DNA of 64,000 nucleotides, from positions 157,380,158 to 157,444,157 of the forward strand of contig BTPG01000004.1 in assembly GCA_036245525.1 (NCBI GenBank), given 5' to 3'. The stretch is from Semisulcospira habei. Lineage: Eukaryota; Mollusca; Gastropoda; Semisulcospiridae. A program made the translations under genes and the position numbers. Within the stretch, counting starts at the first letter, position 1. Each line of letters opens with the position of its first letter. Shown here in pieces: positions 30,521-41,000 of this stretch. Under the pieces are notes generated by a model. It did no database searches. It worked only from the letters and a program-made list of their open reading frames with translations, and was not told the DNA's origin.

Positions 30521-31420
30521 CGCCTCCCTTACGCTGACACGACTGAACAGTGATATGCACTGACTGAAAAAAACAAACAAACAAACAAACAAACTTTGGC
30601 AATTACCTGGGCGTGTGACAAATTCTCTACAGACTGCGTTTGATGAGATATGACAATGAGATCACATTTGTTTCTGAGAAAAACCTCGGAGCAGCGGACT
30701 CCCTCTCCTCGGTTCATGTAGCGGATACAGGAAACAGAGAGAGACTGAAATTGTTGTCCGAGTAGTCATAAACACGACTCCCTTGAACCAGACCATAACT
30801 TAACACTCTCGCTATACGTTATCTTATACGCTGAAAAAGACTATACTTAACCACGTACCACCTTCAACACGACTTAGGCCTACACGCCTCACATTCCTTA
30901 GTTATCCATTTCGGTAAATAACTATGTACGAAAACACCGGTTACCTCACTGAATTCCAAACCAACATAACTGAACCAAACCAGTCAACACTACACAACTG
31001 TATTAACTGATATCAAGGCATACTATCTTTATCACAATAACCATCAATAATACGTATAGAAACATACCTGAATTCTAGGTTTCAGAGTCTTGTAATACGG
31101 GCTGCGGTATCTCACACACGTCTGTCCACACTGACAGAAAAGCCCCGTACTAATGTATTTCACCCTCTGACAGACTGAGCGCTCGCCTAAACTCACTAAA
31201 ACTCCATGTGCCAAACGTTCCTTAAAGCTTCCACATGGGTCTCGTGCCTCACGGAATATCGGCACAAAACAAACTGCTAACTAAACTGTACCGTATTAAA
31301 CCTACTGTGTGAACCCTATGCGTGGGCATAGAGTTTCATCACACTGTCAAATGCAAAAGGAGGTCACGGGAGGAGGGGGGGGGGCTGCTATCTGATGGTC
31401 AGGTATTTCTAAAGACATCG
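30521..31420. other. Noncoding spacer
   Basis: Only a short (AAAC)n tract at about 30568-30592 and a G run near 31373-31383 stand out. I see no gene. Confidence 0.5.
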
Positions 31421-31650
31421 AGTTAGTTAGTTATTAGGGTTTAACGCCGAGTAGACGACTAAAGTCATCTAATGCGGGAAGGGTACAAGTCAGTCTGGTC
31501 AGCCAGATGAAGAGAAAGGTCTTCAAACATGATGTAAATACAGTTTTAACATATTCTTGTCCAAAATGTCGCACAGGTCGATCGTGCATGTCTAGAGACT
31601 TTTAAAGTTCATAAGAATAGTCAGATTTATACAGACTACAGAGACTTAAG
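31421..31650 (-). mobile_element. 5'-truncated Nimb LINE copy (3' UTR only)
   Basis: In reverse orientation, (GTTA)n, GGTTTAACGCCGAGTAG and the following ~180 bases match the 3' UTR of the LINE at 18470-18680, including the segments around GACCAGACTG and the ATGTGCGACATTTT-like stretch. It is an older, diverged copy. Confidence 0.7.
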
Positions 31651-31830
31651 TTTTGAAAAAAACAAACTAACATTGAGAGAAAGATTTCTGTCTTCAGAAC
31701 GCTCCATGCTGAACCCATAAAACCTCCGGAGTTACCTCAAGATCCTGGCAACGCATAGTAACAGACATTTTACTTCAACATACCTCGTTGTCGTGGACTA
31801 CTACTTGCGATTTCTCGACCTGGCGCGACT

Positions 31831-32778
31831 TGTTACACTATAAGTGTATACGACCAATATCACGGTCGGGTAATTTTATAATTTCCCTTGATATGAAAAT
31901 AATGAGGGTATAATTAGTACCACGGGCTCACATGGAGTTGACAAGTGGCCGGCCCTACTAAGCTGGGACTAATGAATGGTAATTTTGAGTGGAAATACAT
32001 CAATCTCACTTTAGCGGTCACGATACGGGCAGTAGCGAGCGGGGAGCTGGGACTAATGAATAAATAATGGGTTACTGGTCAGCTAGGATCAGAGGACACT
32101 GACCACCATAATAGATGTGGAATAATTAGGAGAGACAGTAATGGGTTCCTGGTCAGCTAAGATCAGAGGACGCTGACCACCATAATAGATGTGGAATAAT
32201 TAGGAGAGACAGTAATGGGTTCCTTTGATAGCTAAGATCAGAGGACGCTGACCACCATAATAGATGTGGAATAATTATGAGAGCCAGTAATGGGTTCCTT
32301 TGATAGCTAGGATCAGAGGACGCTGACCACCATAATAGATGTGGAATAATTAGGAGAGACAGTAATGGGTTCCTGGTCAGCTAGGATCAGAGGACACTGA
32401 CCACCATGATAGATGTGGAATAATATGGGTGACAGTAATAGCCCCTTTGACTGGTTGAGACAAAGGGGTGATGCCCTCGGCCAGAACGGGTATATATAGT
32501 GGGGGGAAACACCAGAACGAGAGAGCTCACAACGAAGGGAACGAGATAGATAGAGAGTACACAACGAAGAGAGAGAGAGAGATAGATAGAGGGAGCTGAG
32601 AAGCGAGAGACCGAGCTCCGGATTTTCGACATGTTGTCTGTCATGCTGGTAGGTTGGTTGTGCCCAACCTATTAGACGAAAGATGATGACAAAGAAATAA
32701 AAGACTCTTCTGGAAACACTCTTGTCTGGCTGCGTCTTCCATCAACAACACCTTGCGTGTGGCTGCGGTAGTGTAACA
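31831..32778 (+). repeat. Gypsy left LTR (948 bp)
   Basis: The LTR begins TGTTACACTA and ends TAGTGTAACA, a perfect 10-bp terminal inverted repeat. It holds a TATATATA box at 32491-32498, about five ~74-bp tandem repeats at 32069-32440 and an AATAAA signal near 32695. The repeats lie upstream of the TATA box, where enhancers usually sit. The right LTR shares this arrangement, TATATATA being at 63943. Confidence 0.9.
32069..32440. repeat. ~74-bp tandem repeats in the LTR (U3 enhancer-like)
   Basis: Units run GGTCAGCTAGGATCAGAGGA...GAGACAGTAAT with small differences such as GGTCAGCT versus TTGATAGCT. Equivalent repeats at 63530-63900 in the right LTR differ in copy content. Confidence 0.85.
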
Positions 32779-32796
32779 CTACCTTATCTTCTTATT

Positions 32797-32810
32797 TGGT
32801 GCCGTGACCA
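32797..32810 (+). promoter_or_regulatory. Candidate primer binding site
   Basis: TGGTGCCGTGACCA, 18 bases after the LTR end, starts with TGG as expected for pairing to a tRNA 3' CCA. The tRNA is not identified, and the distance from the LTR is longer than usual. Confidence 0.45.
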
Positions 32811-32956
32811 GGATCTCGGAACGGGAAGAAACAGAGGAACGAAGAAACAGAAAAACTAGACTATCAGCACCAAATCGACAGCCAACGACGCAAGGGTGGA
32901 AGAGCAGACCAGAAAGAGAAGAGAAGAGTGCAAGCCAACAACCCGAAGAGAAGAGA

Positions 32957-33190
32957 AGAGTTCGAGCCCACTTCAAGAAAAGCAGAGTTCGAGCCCACGT
33001 CAAGGAAAAGCAGAGTTCGAGCCCACTTCAAGAAAAGCAGAGTTCGAGCCCACGTCAAGGAAAAGCAGAGTTCGAGCCCACTTCAAGAAAAGCAGAGTTC
33101 AAGCCCACGTCAAGGACAAAACAGAGTTCGAGCCCACGAGACGTCTGCGACTCATTCAAGACCAACAGCCGAAAGGATCACGGGGTAAGT
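32957..33190 (+). repeat. Leader with 27/28-bp tandem repeats and a splice-donor-like site
   Basis: Units of AGAGTTCGAGCCCACTTCAA / CACGTCAAGG type alternate six or more times at about 32957-33145. GTAAGT at 33185-33190 is a perfect donor consensus just before gag, as expected if a spliced env RNA is made. Open frames through the repeats are not regarded as genes. Confidence 0.6.
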
Positions 33191-33282
33191 GATTTTTTTC
33201 GTTTAACCCTTGTTGAGTCTTATATAGGAGCCAGACCAGTTAGCTAGAGTTGTGTTGTTGTTACATTTAAAAAGAAACAAAA

Positions 33283-34152
33283 ATGGCAGAGGAAGTGTTT
33301 AGGATTTTAGGCGAAAAAGTAGAGGAAATGAGTCAGGCGATTAACGCCCAGAGTATAGGGCAGATGGTAGGAACGTTTGACGGAAAGCCTACCAAATTTA
33401 GGGAGTGGATAAAAGAAATTGACAAATATGCAGTGCTAATAAAAGCCCTCAACAGGCGCCCCGTCATTGCTTATCAAGCAAGCTCGGGGGTGGTGAGTGA
33501 TTTTATCCACCGATTCTTACAAACGGAAGCGGCAGGGGATTGGGATGAACTGAAAAGGCAGCTATCCGCAAGGTTCGGCGAAATCGCCGATGAAAATAAT
33601 GCTTTTGCGTTGCTACAGCGGGTGAAACAAAACCCGAGGGAAAGCGTGCCTCTGTACGCAGAGCGACTAATGACTCTGGCCGGCGAAGCCTTCCCGAGTC
33701 AGATGGGCGCTGCTGTGGTACAACGGCAACTAACAAATTTCTTTGTTGACGGATTGGCGCACGACTTTCTTAAGATGAAAGTCCTGAGGGACAACTCAAA
33801 TACGTTAGATAGGGCCGTGCAGGTGGCCATGCAGGAGGAAAACCTTCGCCATAGGTTTGAGCTACGCACGATAAACAATCGGCCATTTAGTCAGCCGAGA
33901 GCAACAGCTAGGGGTGGAGAAGAGACTATTGAAGTAGACCATGCTCGTCACCGTAATTGTTTTAAATGCGGGAGAGTAGGGCACCAGGCAAGAAATTGCC
34001 GAGTGATAGGGGCGGTTGGTCAGCAAACAATGCTTCCCCCGATTCAATGCTGGAAGTGTGGGGAACGAGGTCACATTCAGCGGGAATGTAGAAAGGCCGG
34101 AAACAGATGGCCACAAGGTCAAAGAAGGTTTCCGCCGAGGCAGGAAAACTAG
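33283..34152 (+). CDS. gag: Gypsy gag polyprotein
   Basis: The 289-residue protein has a helical capsid-like region (REWIKEIDKYAVLIK, FLQTEAAGDWDELKRQL, FVDGLAHDFLKMKVL), as in Ty3/Gypsy gag. Two nucleocapsid CCHC knuckles lie near the C terminus: CFKCGRVGHQARNC and CWKCGERGHIQREC. The frame is intact. It overlaps the protease frame by 46 bases in the -1 frame, so a Gag-Pol fusion would require frameshifting. No canonical slippery heptamer is obvious in the overlap. Confidence 0.9.
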   Translation: MAEEVFRILGEKVEEMSQAINAQSIGQMVGTFDGKPTKFREWIKEIDKYAVLIKALNRRPVIAYQASSGVVSDFIHRFLQTEAAGDWDELKRQLSARFGEIADENNAFALLQRVKQNPRESVPLYAERLMTLAGEAFPSQMGAAVVQRQLTNFFVDGLAHDFLKMKVLRDNSNTLDRAVQVAMQEENLRHRFELRTINNRPFSQPRATARGGEETIEVDHARHRNCFKCGRVGHQARNCRVIGAVGQQTMLPPIQCWKCGERGHIQRECRKAGNRWPQGQRRFPPRQEN

Positions 34153-34811
34153 AAGGTTCTGCGGCACACGAAGCCGTTACGCAGGACCGGAAAAGTAGAA
34201 AGAGTCAGTTGTTTAGCATTAATGTAGCGGGTAGCCCGAAGTGCATAGTGTTCAAAATTGGGAAGCAACGATTTCGTAGCTTGATCGATACGGGAGCAGA
34301 GGTGTCTTTGATTAGCAAGGGGGCTTACGATAAACTCAGTCATAAGCCAAAGTTAGGAAAGGGAGATGTGTCGTTACAGTCAGTTAGTGGAGAAGCTTTA
34401 CAAGTATTGGGGAGTGCAGAATTAGAATTTACGGTAGCGGGGCAAAAGTTTAAACATAAGTTCTACGTGGTATCAGGGTTCAACAGGAACTTTATTTTGG
34501 GAAATGACTGGTTAGACAAAAACGGGGTGAGGATTTATTTTGACTTGAAGAAACTCAGAGTCGGAAGTGTTTATGTGCCCTATGAACAGGACATCCACAT
34601 TTCGTCTTTGGACAGAGTGACTAAGACGAAAGTGATAAAACCTCAGACGGCAGAAGTACTCCAGGTACGGATGAAGAATGCTCCGTATTTTGCAAGAGAG
34701 ACACTCTTAGAGATTTCGGAAACAGACAAGGGATTTATAGCACAAGAACCGGGACTGTTAGTGACAAGCACGGTAGTCAGGCAAATAATCACCAGACGTA
34801 TCCCATACTGA
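34107..34811 (+). CDS. pol: Gypsy aspartic protease (N-terminal part of Pol)
   Basis: The active-site motif is in FRSLIDTGAEVSLIS, and the second conserved strand (FILGNDWLDKNGVRI) matches the retropepsin ILG-D pattern. The ORF lies directly after gag in the -1 frame. Its end at 34811 looks like a frame change, because the neighbouring frame carries on with pol linker sequence from about 34800. Confidence 0.85.
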   Translation: MATRSKKVSAEAGKLEGSAAHEAVTQDRKSRKSQLFSINVAGSPKCIVFKIGKQRFRSLIDTGAEVSLISKGAYDKLSHKPKLGKGDVSLQSVSGEALQVLGSAELEFTVAGQKFKHKFYVVSGFNRNFILGNDWLDKNGVRIYFDLKKLRVGSVYVPYEQDIHISSLDRVTKTKVIKPQTAEVLQVRMKNAPYFARETLLEISETDKGFIAQEPGLLVTSTVVRQIITRRIPY

Positions 34812-35105
34812 TAGTAAACAACACAAACAAGACGTATAGAGTTAGAAGGGGTTGTGTTGTAGGGAAGGTAACAGCAGTTCAGAAAGTACATGAAGTACAG
34901 ATAGGGTCGGTTGATCGGCAGGTATCGGCAGTCGACTTGACGAAAGTCACTGCACCGGAGAAGATGAAAGGTGTAGTGTCAGAGCTCATTACGAACAATC
35001 AAGACTTGTTCACGAATAGCGACCTTGATTTAGGGGCTACTGACACTGTCACGATGAAACTAGATACCGGCGATCATCCTCCCATTAGGATAAAACCGTA
35101 TAGAA
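34812..35105 (+). pseudogene. pol: Gypsy pol, linker before reverse transcriptase (left piece)
   Basis: The frame continues with a protease-to-RT linker and the usual pre-RT segment (DTGDHPPIRIKPYR), then stops at the left end of Polinton-B. The corresponding right piece begins at 57925. A frame change near 34800 separates it from the protease. Confidence 0.8.
35100..35105 (+). other. Polinton-B target-site duplication, left copy
   Basis: ATAGAA directly abuts the first base of the terminal repeat. An identical ATAGAA follows the right end at 57919-57924. Six bases is the known length for Polinton integration. Confidence 0.9.
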
Positions 35106-35397
35106 AGAGATTAAACAATGTATTTTCCAAAAGCACCAAATTCATTAACGCCGCATTAGTCACAAAAATCGCGACATTTTGACAATGTCCCCTCCATTTA
35201 CTACGCGACCGCCACCCCATCTTTAATTCACCCCAGTGATTTCAAATAAACGCAAGTTTGTCAAAGCGGCGTAAATAAATTTGGTTCTTTTGGAAAATAC
35301 ATTGTTTAATCTCTATAAGCATCACCCACTGCACCCGAGCTAAACAGTATCTCAACGATGTATGCGTGTTCATTCAAGAATGCGTAGCAGTTTATTG
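35106..35397 (+). repeat. Polinton-B left terminal inverted repeat with 209-bp palindrome
   Basis: It matches the reverse complement of 57628-57918 with few differences. Its outer 209 bases (35106-35314) are themselves an inverted repeat: AGAGATTAAACAATGTATTT at the outer edge is answered by AAATACATTGTTTAATCTCT at the inner edge, with about 105 bases between ~52-bp arms. Confidence 0.9.
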
Positions 35398-35438
35398 TCT
35401 TTAATTAAAGTCATAAAATTAATATTTTTTATTATAAA

Positions 35439-35966
35439 ATGAATCCGGATGAATTACTTCTTCTAAATGATATCAATGCTGTAGAAAACAAAGACTTAGA
35501 CTCGAAAAAACAGCGGCTTTTGTCTGTAATTGTCTCAGGCAAATCAAAGACTTATCTCGGAAAACAATACATGACAGAGGATATTGAATCTCTCACCGCT
35601 GAGGAGCTAATCAAGCTTCATTCGAAATATGAAAATCATATCGCTTCACTAATGACTCGTGATTTGAGTCGATCTCTTGTATGTCTATACACAAAAGCAG
35701 TGAGTCACTTCCTACCGGTAGACACTGGCAGTCTATCACACGACCTTGAAAGCAACCCGATTGTTTCAAGTTCAATTGGCAAATTAGCATGCGTCATGTT
35801 TTACAAGTTTGGAAATTACCTTGCACCTGTCGTAACCTTACTAGTTACTGGGAGTCACATTGATTTTTCAAAAATAAATTTTACTGCAGAAGAAAATGGA
35901 CGAAACCCAGACGACTCCACAACTGAACCCCGACCCTGTTTTGACACAGGTTTCAACGGTGACTAA
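35439..35966 (+). CDS. Polinton conserved 175-aa protein, unknown function
   Basis: This is the homologue of 1963-2490, intact and almost identical in the first 150 residues. Only the C-terminal tail, in the overlap with the next gene, differs. Here it is the first gene inside the terminal repeat, preceded by an ATTTTTTATTATAAA tract. Divergence restricted to the overlap suggests that one of the two overlapping frames has lost constraint, consistent with the break in the neighbouring gene. No function is recognised. Confidence 0.65.
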   Translation: MNPDELLLLNDINAVENKDLDSKKQRLLSVIVSGKSKTYLGKQYMTEDIESLTAEELIKLHSKYENHIASLMTRDLSRSLVCLYTKAVSHFLPVDTGSLSHDLESNPIVSSSIGKLACVMFYKFGNYLAPVVTLLVTGSHIDFSKINFTAEENGRNPDDSTTEPRPCFDTGFNGD

Positions 35967-36358
35967 GACTAAAAGTCCAGGAAGGGTAGAGGCAGGAAAA
36001 AGATTAGCTGAATATAACAGACAAAAAAAAATTACAGCTTCAGGCATTAACAGAAAAGGCTTATGTAACTGACCCAACCTCTACACCAGTGTCACTACTG
36101 TCAGGATCATCAATACCAACACAATCACCCCCTCATCAAAGTGGAAGACTAACTAAGTCTAATCCCGAACCCGGAACAACAAAATATATATTTGGTGGAT
36201 TTGTTGTAGGATTTGGTTACGTAGGCTACAGGCTATGGAAAAAATACAAACCCCACACTCAAACAGTGACCAAAAAATTAGACACTCCAAAAACAAAACC
36301 AGAAGTCGCCACATTACCAGCAACGTCAAAACCCTACGATCCATTTTTCATGCAATAA
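35897..36358 (+). pseudogene. Polinton single-TM Pro/Thr-rich protein, frameshifted at an A run
   Basis: The homologue of 1569-2033 starts at the same point within the upstream gene. The run of A at 36023-36031 is nine long here and eight in the other copy, which shifts the frame. The C-terminal part reopens from 36089 and holds the TM helix (YIFGGFVVGFGYVGYRL). Whether slippage on the A run could restore the product is open; the simplest reading is a break. Confidence 0.65.
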
Positions 36359-36394
36359 ATAAAAATTATTATTTTAATTTTATTGCATTAGAAA

Positions 36395-36625
36395 ATGAGT
36401 GACACAAAGAACTTAATGAACCTTGTCTATCATTCTGCCGTGATAAGCGGACTAGCTGTAGCGTATTCTATGTTGGGAAAAAGTCTACTCAAAATGAAAT
36501 CAGCAGACCTGAGTAGATTAGACTTCGAAGACAGTGCAAAGTTAGTTGCAGTTGTAACAGCGTCGATTGCTACAAAAGACTTTCTCGTCAAGCAAGGAAT
36601 TATTCCCGAAAATATATCTATGTAA
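36395..36625 (+). CDS. Polinton small hydrophobic protein (76 aa)
   Basis: The frame is intact and the same length as 1302-1532, with conservative changes only. Its retention in both copies is the main evidence that it is real. No function is recognised. Confidence 0.65.
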   Translation: MSDTKNLMNLVYHSAVISGLAVAYSMLGKSLLKMKSADLSRLDFEDSAKLVAVVTASIATKDFLVKQGIIPENISM

Positions 36626-36636
36626 ATAAAAATATT

Positions 36637-37068
36637 ATGGCAACACTAGCTGTTATTGTGGGTGGTGCCGTTGTCAACGCCCTGGCATTTAGTGGATCAA
36701 ATTATCTGTTTTCAAAAATGGGCAGAGAAGAATCTGCTCTGGAGATGAGACGACACAATGAGGCGTCAGAAAAATTAGCACAAGCACAGCAGGAGTATGA
36801 AAAACAAAGAATAGAAAAACTTGATTTCATCAATGAGAAACTCAGGCTTGAAGGTCATGCACAGCATACATTTTCTAATGTCAATGACGCAATCAAGGAA
36901 TACTATCTTGTCACGGGTGAAGACATGTCTATCCCAAAACCAAAACTAAGTGACTATTATCAACCCAGTCCAGAACAAAGAAACGGGGAGATAATCTTTG
37001 TTCTAGTGGGAATGACATTTGTTTATTTTACAGGAGTTTTCATTGCTAGAAAAAATGACAGACATTAA
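36637..37068 (+). CDS. Polinton two-TM coiled-coil protein (143 aa)
   Basis: The homologue of 859-1293, intact, with both TM segments and the charged helix retained. It starts 11 bases after the preceding stop, following TAAATAAAAATATT, and overlaps the integrase start by 14 bases. The tight packing suggests co-expression, though how eukaryotic Polinton genes are transcribed is not shown by the sequence. Confidence 0.7.
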   Translation: MATLAVIVGGAVVNALAFSGSNYLFSKMGREESALEMRRHNEASEKLAQAQQEYEKQRIEKLDFINEKLRLEGHAQHTFSNVNDAIKEYYLVTGEDMSIPKPKLSDYYQPSPEQRNGEIIFVLVGMTFVYFTGVFIARKNDRH

Positions 37069-38014
37069 ACTATCAAAAATATATTACTCCCCAATTGGCT
37101 ACTGGAAAGGAAAGACTGCAATAGAAAAATTACATGCAGCAGTGGGTGGGGATGTCACACTCAATGAGATAAAACAGTGGCTGCAAAAACAATCTATATG
37201 GCAAATATATCTCCCTGCACCAAGAAAAATAACAAGACCACATTTTGTAAACACTATACCAAATGACACGCATCAAATGGACCTCTTGTTTCTACCACAT
37301 GACACAATAAGAAAAAAACGATACAAATATGCATTAACAGTTGTCGACATAGCTTCAAGGTACAAAGATGCTGAACCCATAACTGACAAGAATGCCTCAA
37401 CAGTAGCCACAGCATTATCAAAAATATATAGCCGAGGCCCTTTAAAATTTTCCAGACTTGTGCAGGTCGATGATGGATCTGAATTTAAAGGAGCAGTTAA
37501 TCAATTATTTGCAAAGCATAATGTGCTAGTGCGGCGAGGCATTCCTGGCGTACACAGATCACAGGCAATTGTTGAGAACTTTAACAAACAGTTGTCAGAG
37601 AGACTTTTCAGCTACCAGTATTCTAAGGAACTCATGCATGACACCCGGAACACTGAGTGGGTAAAAAGATTACCACATGTGATAAAAGCAATGAACAATG
37701 AAGGTCATCCTAAGCCTGCTGATGCTATTAAATTGAAAACAATGCCGTCAGGGTCTGAAATAAAAACAAAAGTGCCAGACACAAGTTTATTTACAAAACA
37801 AGTAAGATATTTATATCAACCCGGAGAGGCCGAGAATGACGTCAGACGCAGGGCAACAGACCCCAACTGGTCTACATCTGTACACAATATAAAAAAAACA
37901 GTCCCCGGTAATCCACCAATTTATTACCTGTACGACCCTGCACCACAAAGGGCATTTGTCAGAGAAGAATTACAGATTATCCCCCCAGACACTGTTACTC
38001 ATTTCAGTAACTAA
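37055..38014 (+). CDS. Polinton integrase (DDE, retroviral type)
   Basis: This intact 319-residue protein would insert Polinton DNA with a 6-bp stagger. The catalytic triad is visible as D76 (HQMDLLFL), D139 (QVDDGSEF) and E174 (QAIVENF), with 34 residues between the last two. An SH3-like beta-rich C-terminal region follows (RYLYQPGEAENDVRR). The N-terminal part shows no HHCC zinc finger. The start at 37055 is preferred to the upstream ATG at 37019 because it follows an AGAAAAA run and leaves a shorter overlap. The 3' end overlaps the convergent polymerase gene by 45 bases. Confidence 0.9.
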   Translation: MTDIKLSKIYYSPIGYWKGKTAIEKLHAAVGGDVTLNEIKQWLQKQSIWQIYLPAPRKITRPHFVNTIPNDTHQMDLLFLPHDTIRKKRYKYALTVVDIASRYKDAEPITDKNASTVATALSKIYSRGPLKFSRLVQVDDGSEFKGAVNQLFAKHNVLVRRGIPGVHRSQAIVENFNKQLSERLFSYQYSKELMHDTRNTEWVKRLPHVIKAMNNEGHPKPADAIKLKTMPSGSEIKTKVPDTSLFTKQVRYLYQPGEAENDVRRRATDPNWSTSVHNIKKTVPGNPPIYYLYDPAPQRAFVREELQIIPPDTVTHFSN

Positions 38015-41000
38015 CTCATCGATCAGTTCATCACAAATGTCTTCAGATAACTTAAGCCTGTAATGTCCAGGTGCATAAGCTTTTTCCTTACTGTGAAAAA
38101 CACGTTTTGTGTCCCCAACTGCAAGTGACTTCTTATGTGTTTGGATCATTTCTAAATTATGTCTATTTGATCTCAGTGACTTGTTTGGATAATCAGGCAT
38201 CAATGCACCATCTAACACTTGCTTGTAATGTTCATGACGAATGTCTTTATTTTTTATTGCTGATTTTTTAATTCCTTTGGCTTTCGACTGACTTCCCTTT
38301 TGGTGCAGTATAGAATACATTTTTGATCTCAGTCCAACATACTCAACTATTGGCACACCATTTAGTTCATCTTTAAACTTCCCAGGCACTTTTTTGTTTT
38401 GTGTGCTAAACAGTGGATGGTCTTTAGGGTAGTCAGACGTGTCATACATGTGTAACTCTGTTTTCATGTCTTCATAAAAGTCTTCAGTACACACATCAAT
38501 GATCATAGAGTCAGTGTCAGTGTATAACAATCGACAGTCAGGATACTTTGGTTTGAAGTAATCATAATAAAATTCAAGCATCAGTAATTTTGACAACTCA
38601 AGAATTGCCATACCAATGAATACTGGTTTGTCCAGTTTAACAATCTTTTTTTTGAGTGACACGGCATACAATGATGAATGAAACTCTTTGTACCCTGTGT
38701 ACTGAGGCTTACCTGTAAGTTTAATTGCACCCAATTCAGTTGTGACCAGTCTCACATCTTTGCGGTGATGAGGATTTTCCATCGTCTTCCCAAAACAGGC
38801 ATTGTTCATAAGCTTAAAGAAGTCTTTGTCAAATGCAGTGTTGCCGTCTCTGGCATGAAGGGTTGTGTTCTTCATTATGTAATTTTTCATAAAAGCACTC
38901 TGGTCAAATTGAATTCCTCTGTGAACTTTCTTTAGTACTAACCCATGTCTGATGTAAAACTGTAACAAGCGATAGTGACAAACGTAATTGAATTTGTCAT
39001 TCAGATTCGGTACAAGTTTAGTGTCTTCTTTTTTACCCGTCATACTCATTTTCTCAACAGCTAAGGGATAATCATTATGGTAATCATGTAGATGGTGTGG
39101 ATACTCCAGGTCTACTTCAAAGATCCAACCCTTTGCATCGTTTCAGTCATGATTTATAATATTGTTTGTTATGTCTGTTATGTCATACTGTGACAAATCA
39201 TACAGACAAAAGTTTTTCAAGGGCAATAACTCACACATTGCGAACCCATAAAGGTTATTAGCGTCAAGGTACGTAATAAATGACCTTGACCTTGAGGGGT
39301 CAAACCCCTGGTCAAGGTCATCCAGATATTTGTTGTTGGCTCTGGCGTAGTTATTTGCTGCAATACTAATCCCTCCCCTCAATCCACGTTCCACCATTTC
39401 ACCCATCGTACGATCAGACAACAGGTCTATAGATATCTTACTGGATTTCAAAAATGCATCCCATGTCATGCCAGGACTAGTTATGTAACAAGCAGGGTCA
39501 AGACTGTAATGCAACAAACCCTTTTCACGGTAACTTTCAAATACATCTGCTAGCAAACAAACGTCAGCCTTTAAGTACTGGTCATGGTAGTCACCAATAG
39601 TCTGACATCCTAATTTATCCCATGCATCAAGTGCATGTTGGTAATCAGAGTCAGAAATAAATTTACCATTAAGTGTAGAATAAAATTTATCTTTTGGTGG
39701 TAGTCTTGTTTCTTCAAACACAACCCAGTCACTGATGTACTCATATGGATAGACTCCTTTCTTAATCAAGTCTGGCTCAAAATATTTACTCGTTATTGGA
39801 TACTCAGTCAGTCCATCTGCCAGACTAGCAAGACCTAAAGACAAATGTTGCATGGAGTCATAAAATGCTAATTTGTCTAACCTAAAAGTCAAGTACTTTT
39901 CAGTTGTCTGTGCAATACAACTTATGTTTTTGTAAGATTCATCCACAGCCTGCATGATAATGTGTGAATCATATCCTTTGAGATTGTGGAAAAAGATTGG
40001 TAACTTATATGTCTTAGGATCTATTTTTAATAATAAATTACACTTGTTATGTGCAGCATGTCTGTAACGTCCAGTTATGTGATCATGGTCACGAACTTTA
40101 TCACCTCCTAAAGGTTGTTCACAAACCCAACACATCTCAGCTGTATCAAATTTCAGTTTGTCTTCTTTTGTCATCACCAAAGGCATCTGGCATGTTGTGA
40201 GATACTGTACTACCTGACTATACAGATGTCTCATTTCTGTTAAAAACAGACATGCTGCATTTTCACCCCTGTAGATAACAGGTTCTGAATGCTGTCCATC
40301 TGACCTAACAATAATGTATCCGAAAGAACACACCACTTGGTCACTTAGTTTTATAGTCTTTGGTAATGATTCTGGAACAGGACCCTCATATGGTACTACC
40401 AGTGATTCAAAATCAGCATACACTACAAACGGCAGCTTTTGTTGATTCCCATAGTTCTTAAAATACACTTGACTACCAGGATCTGGGTACTTAAGTACAG
40501 TCTGTATATCATCAGGTGACCTGCAGTGTAAAACATGTTTGTGTGCCACTTCAATAGAGGAAAACCTTTGTAAACATCTCTTACACACTTCCTGTTTACT
40601 AACATATTTTGAAACAATACTGCGAATTAGACGTGACATACTTCTGATAATTGTGTAGTGAAAATTAACATTATCACCAATTAGTAACATGTCAACATGT
40701 TTGTCTTCTGACTGTCCGTAGGTTGGAGCAAGTGGTGATACTCTAATGGGTTGTAACTTGTTATCAGAGTCATTATCCCATACATACACATTCACAGATA
40801 TGCCAGGATTTAATTGTTCAAACAAGTCTATGTCTTCTATCTTAACAGGGAAATCAATACCACTGAAATTAAGTTCATTTACAAATTTGGTGTAGTTAGA
40901 TACGCGATCAGATCTTGTTTTTACATAATGTAGTTTAGCAAGCACACACCACATAAAACAGAAATTGTCATTGTTCTGTATATTGACCACAGCCTTTTTG

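Noticed and set aside
32804..33247. Three overlapping leader ORFs upstream of gag
   Set aside because: They stem from the 27/28-bp repeats in the Gypsy leader, and no frame is favoured.
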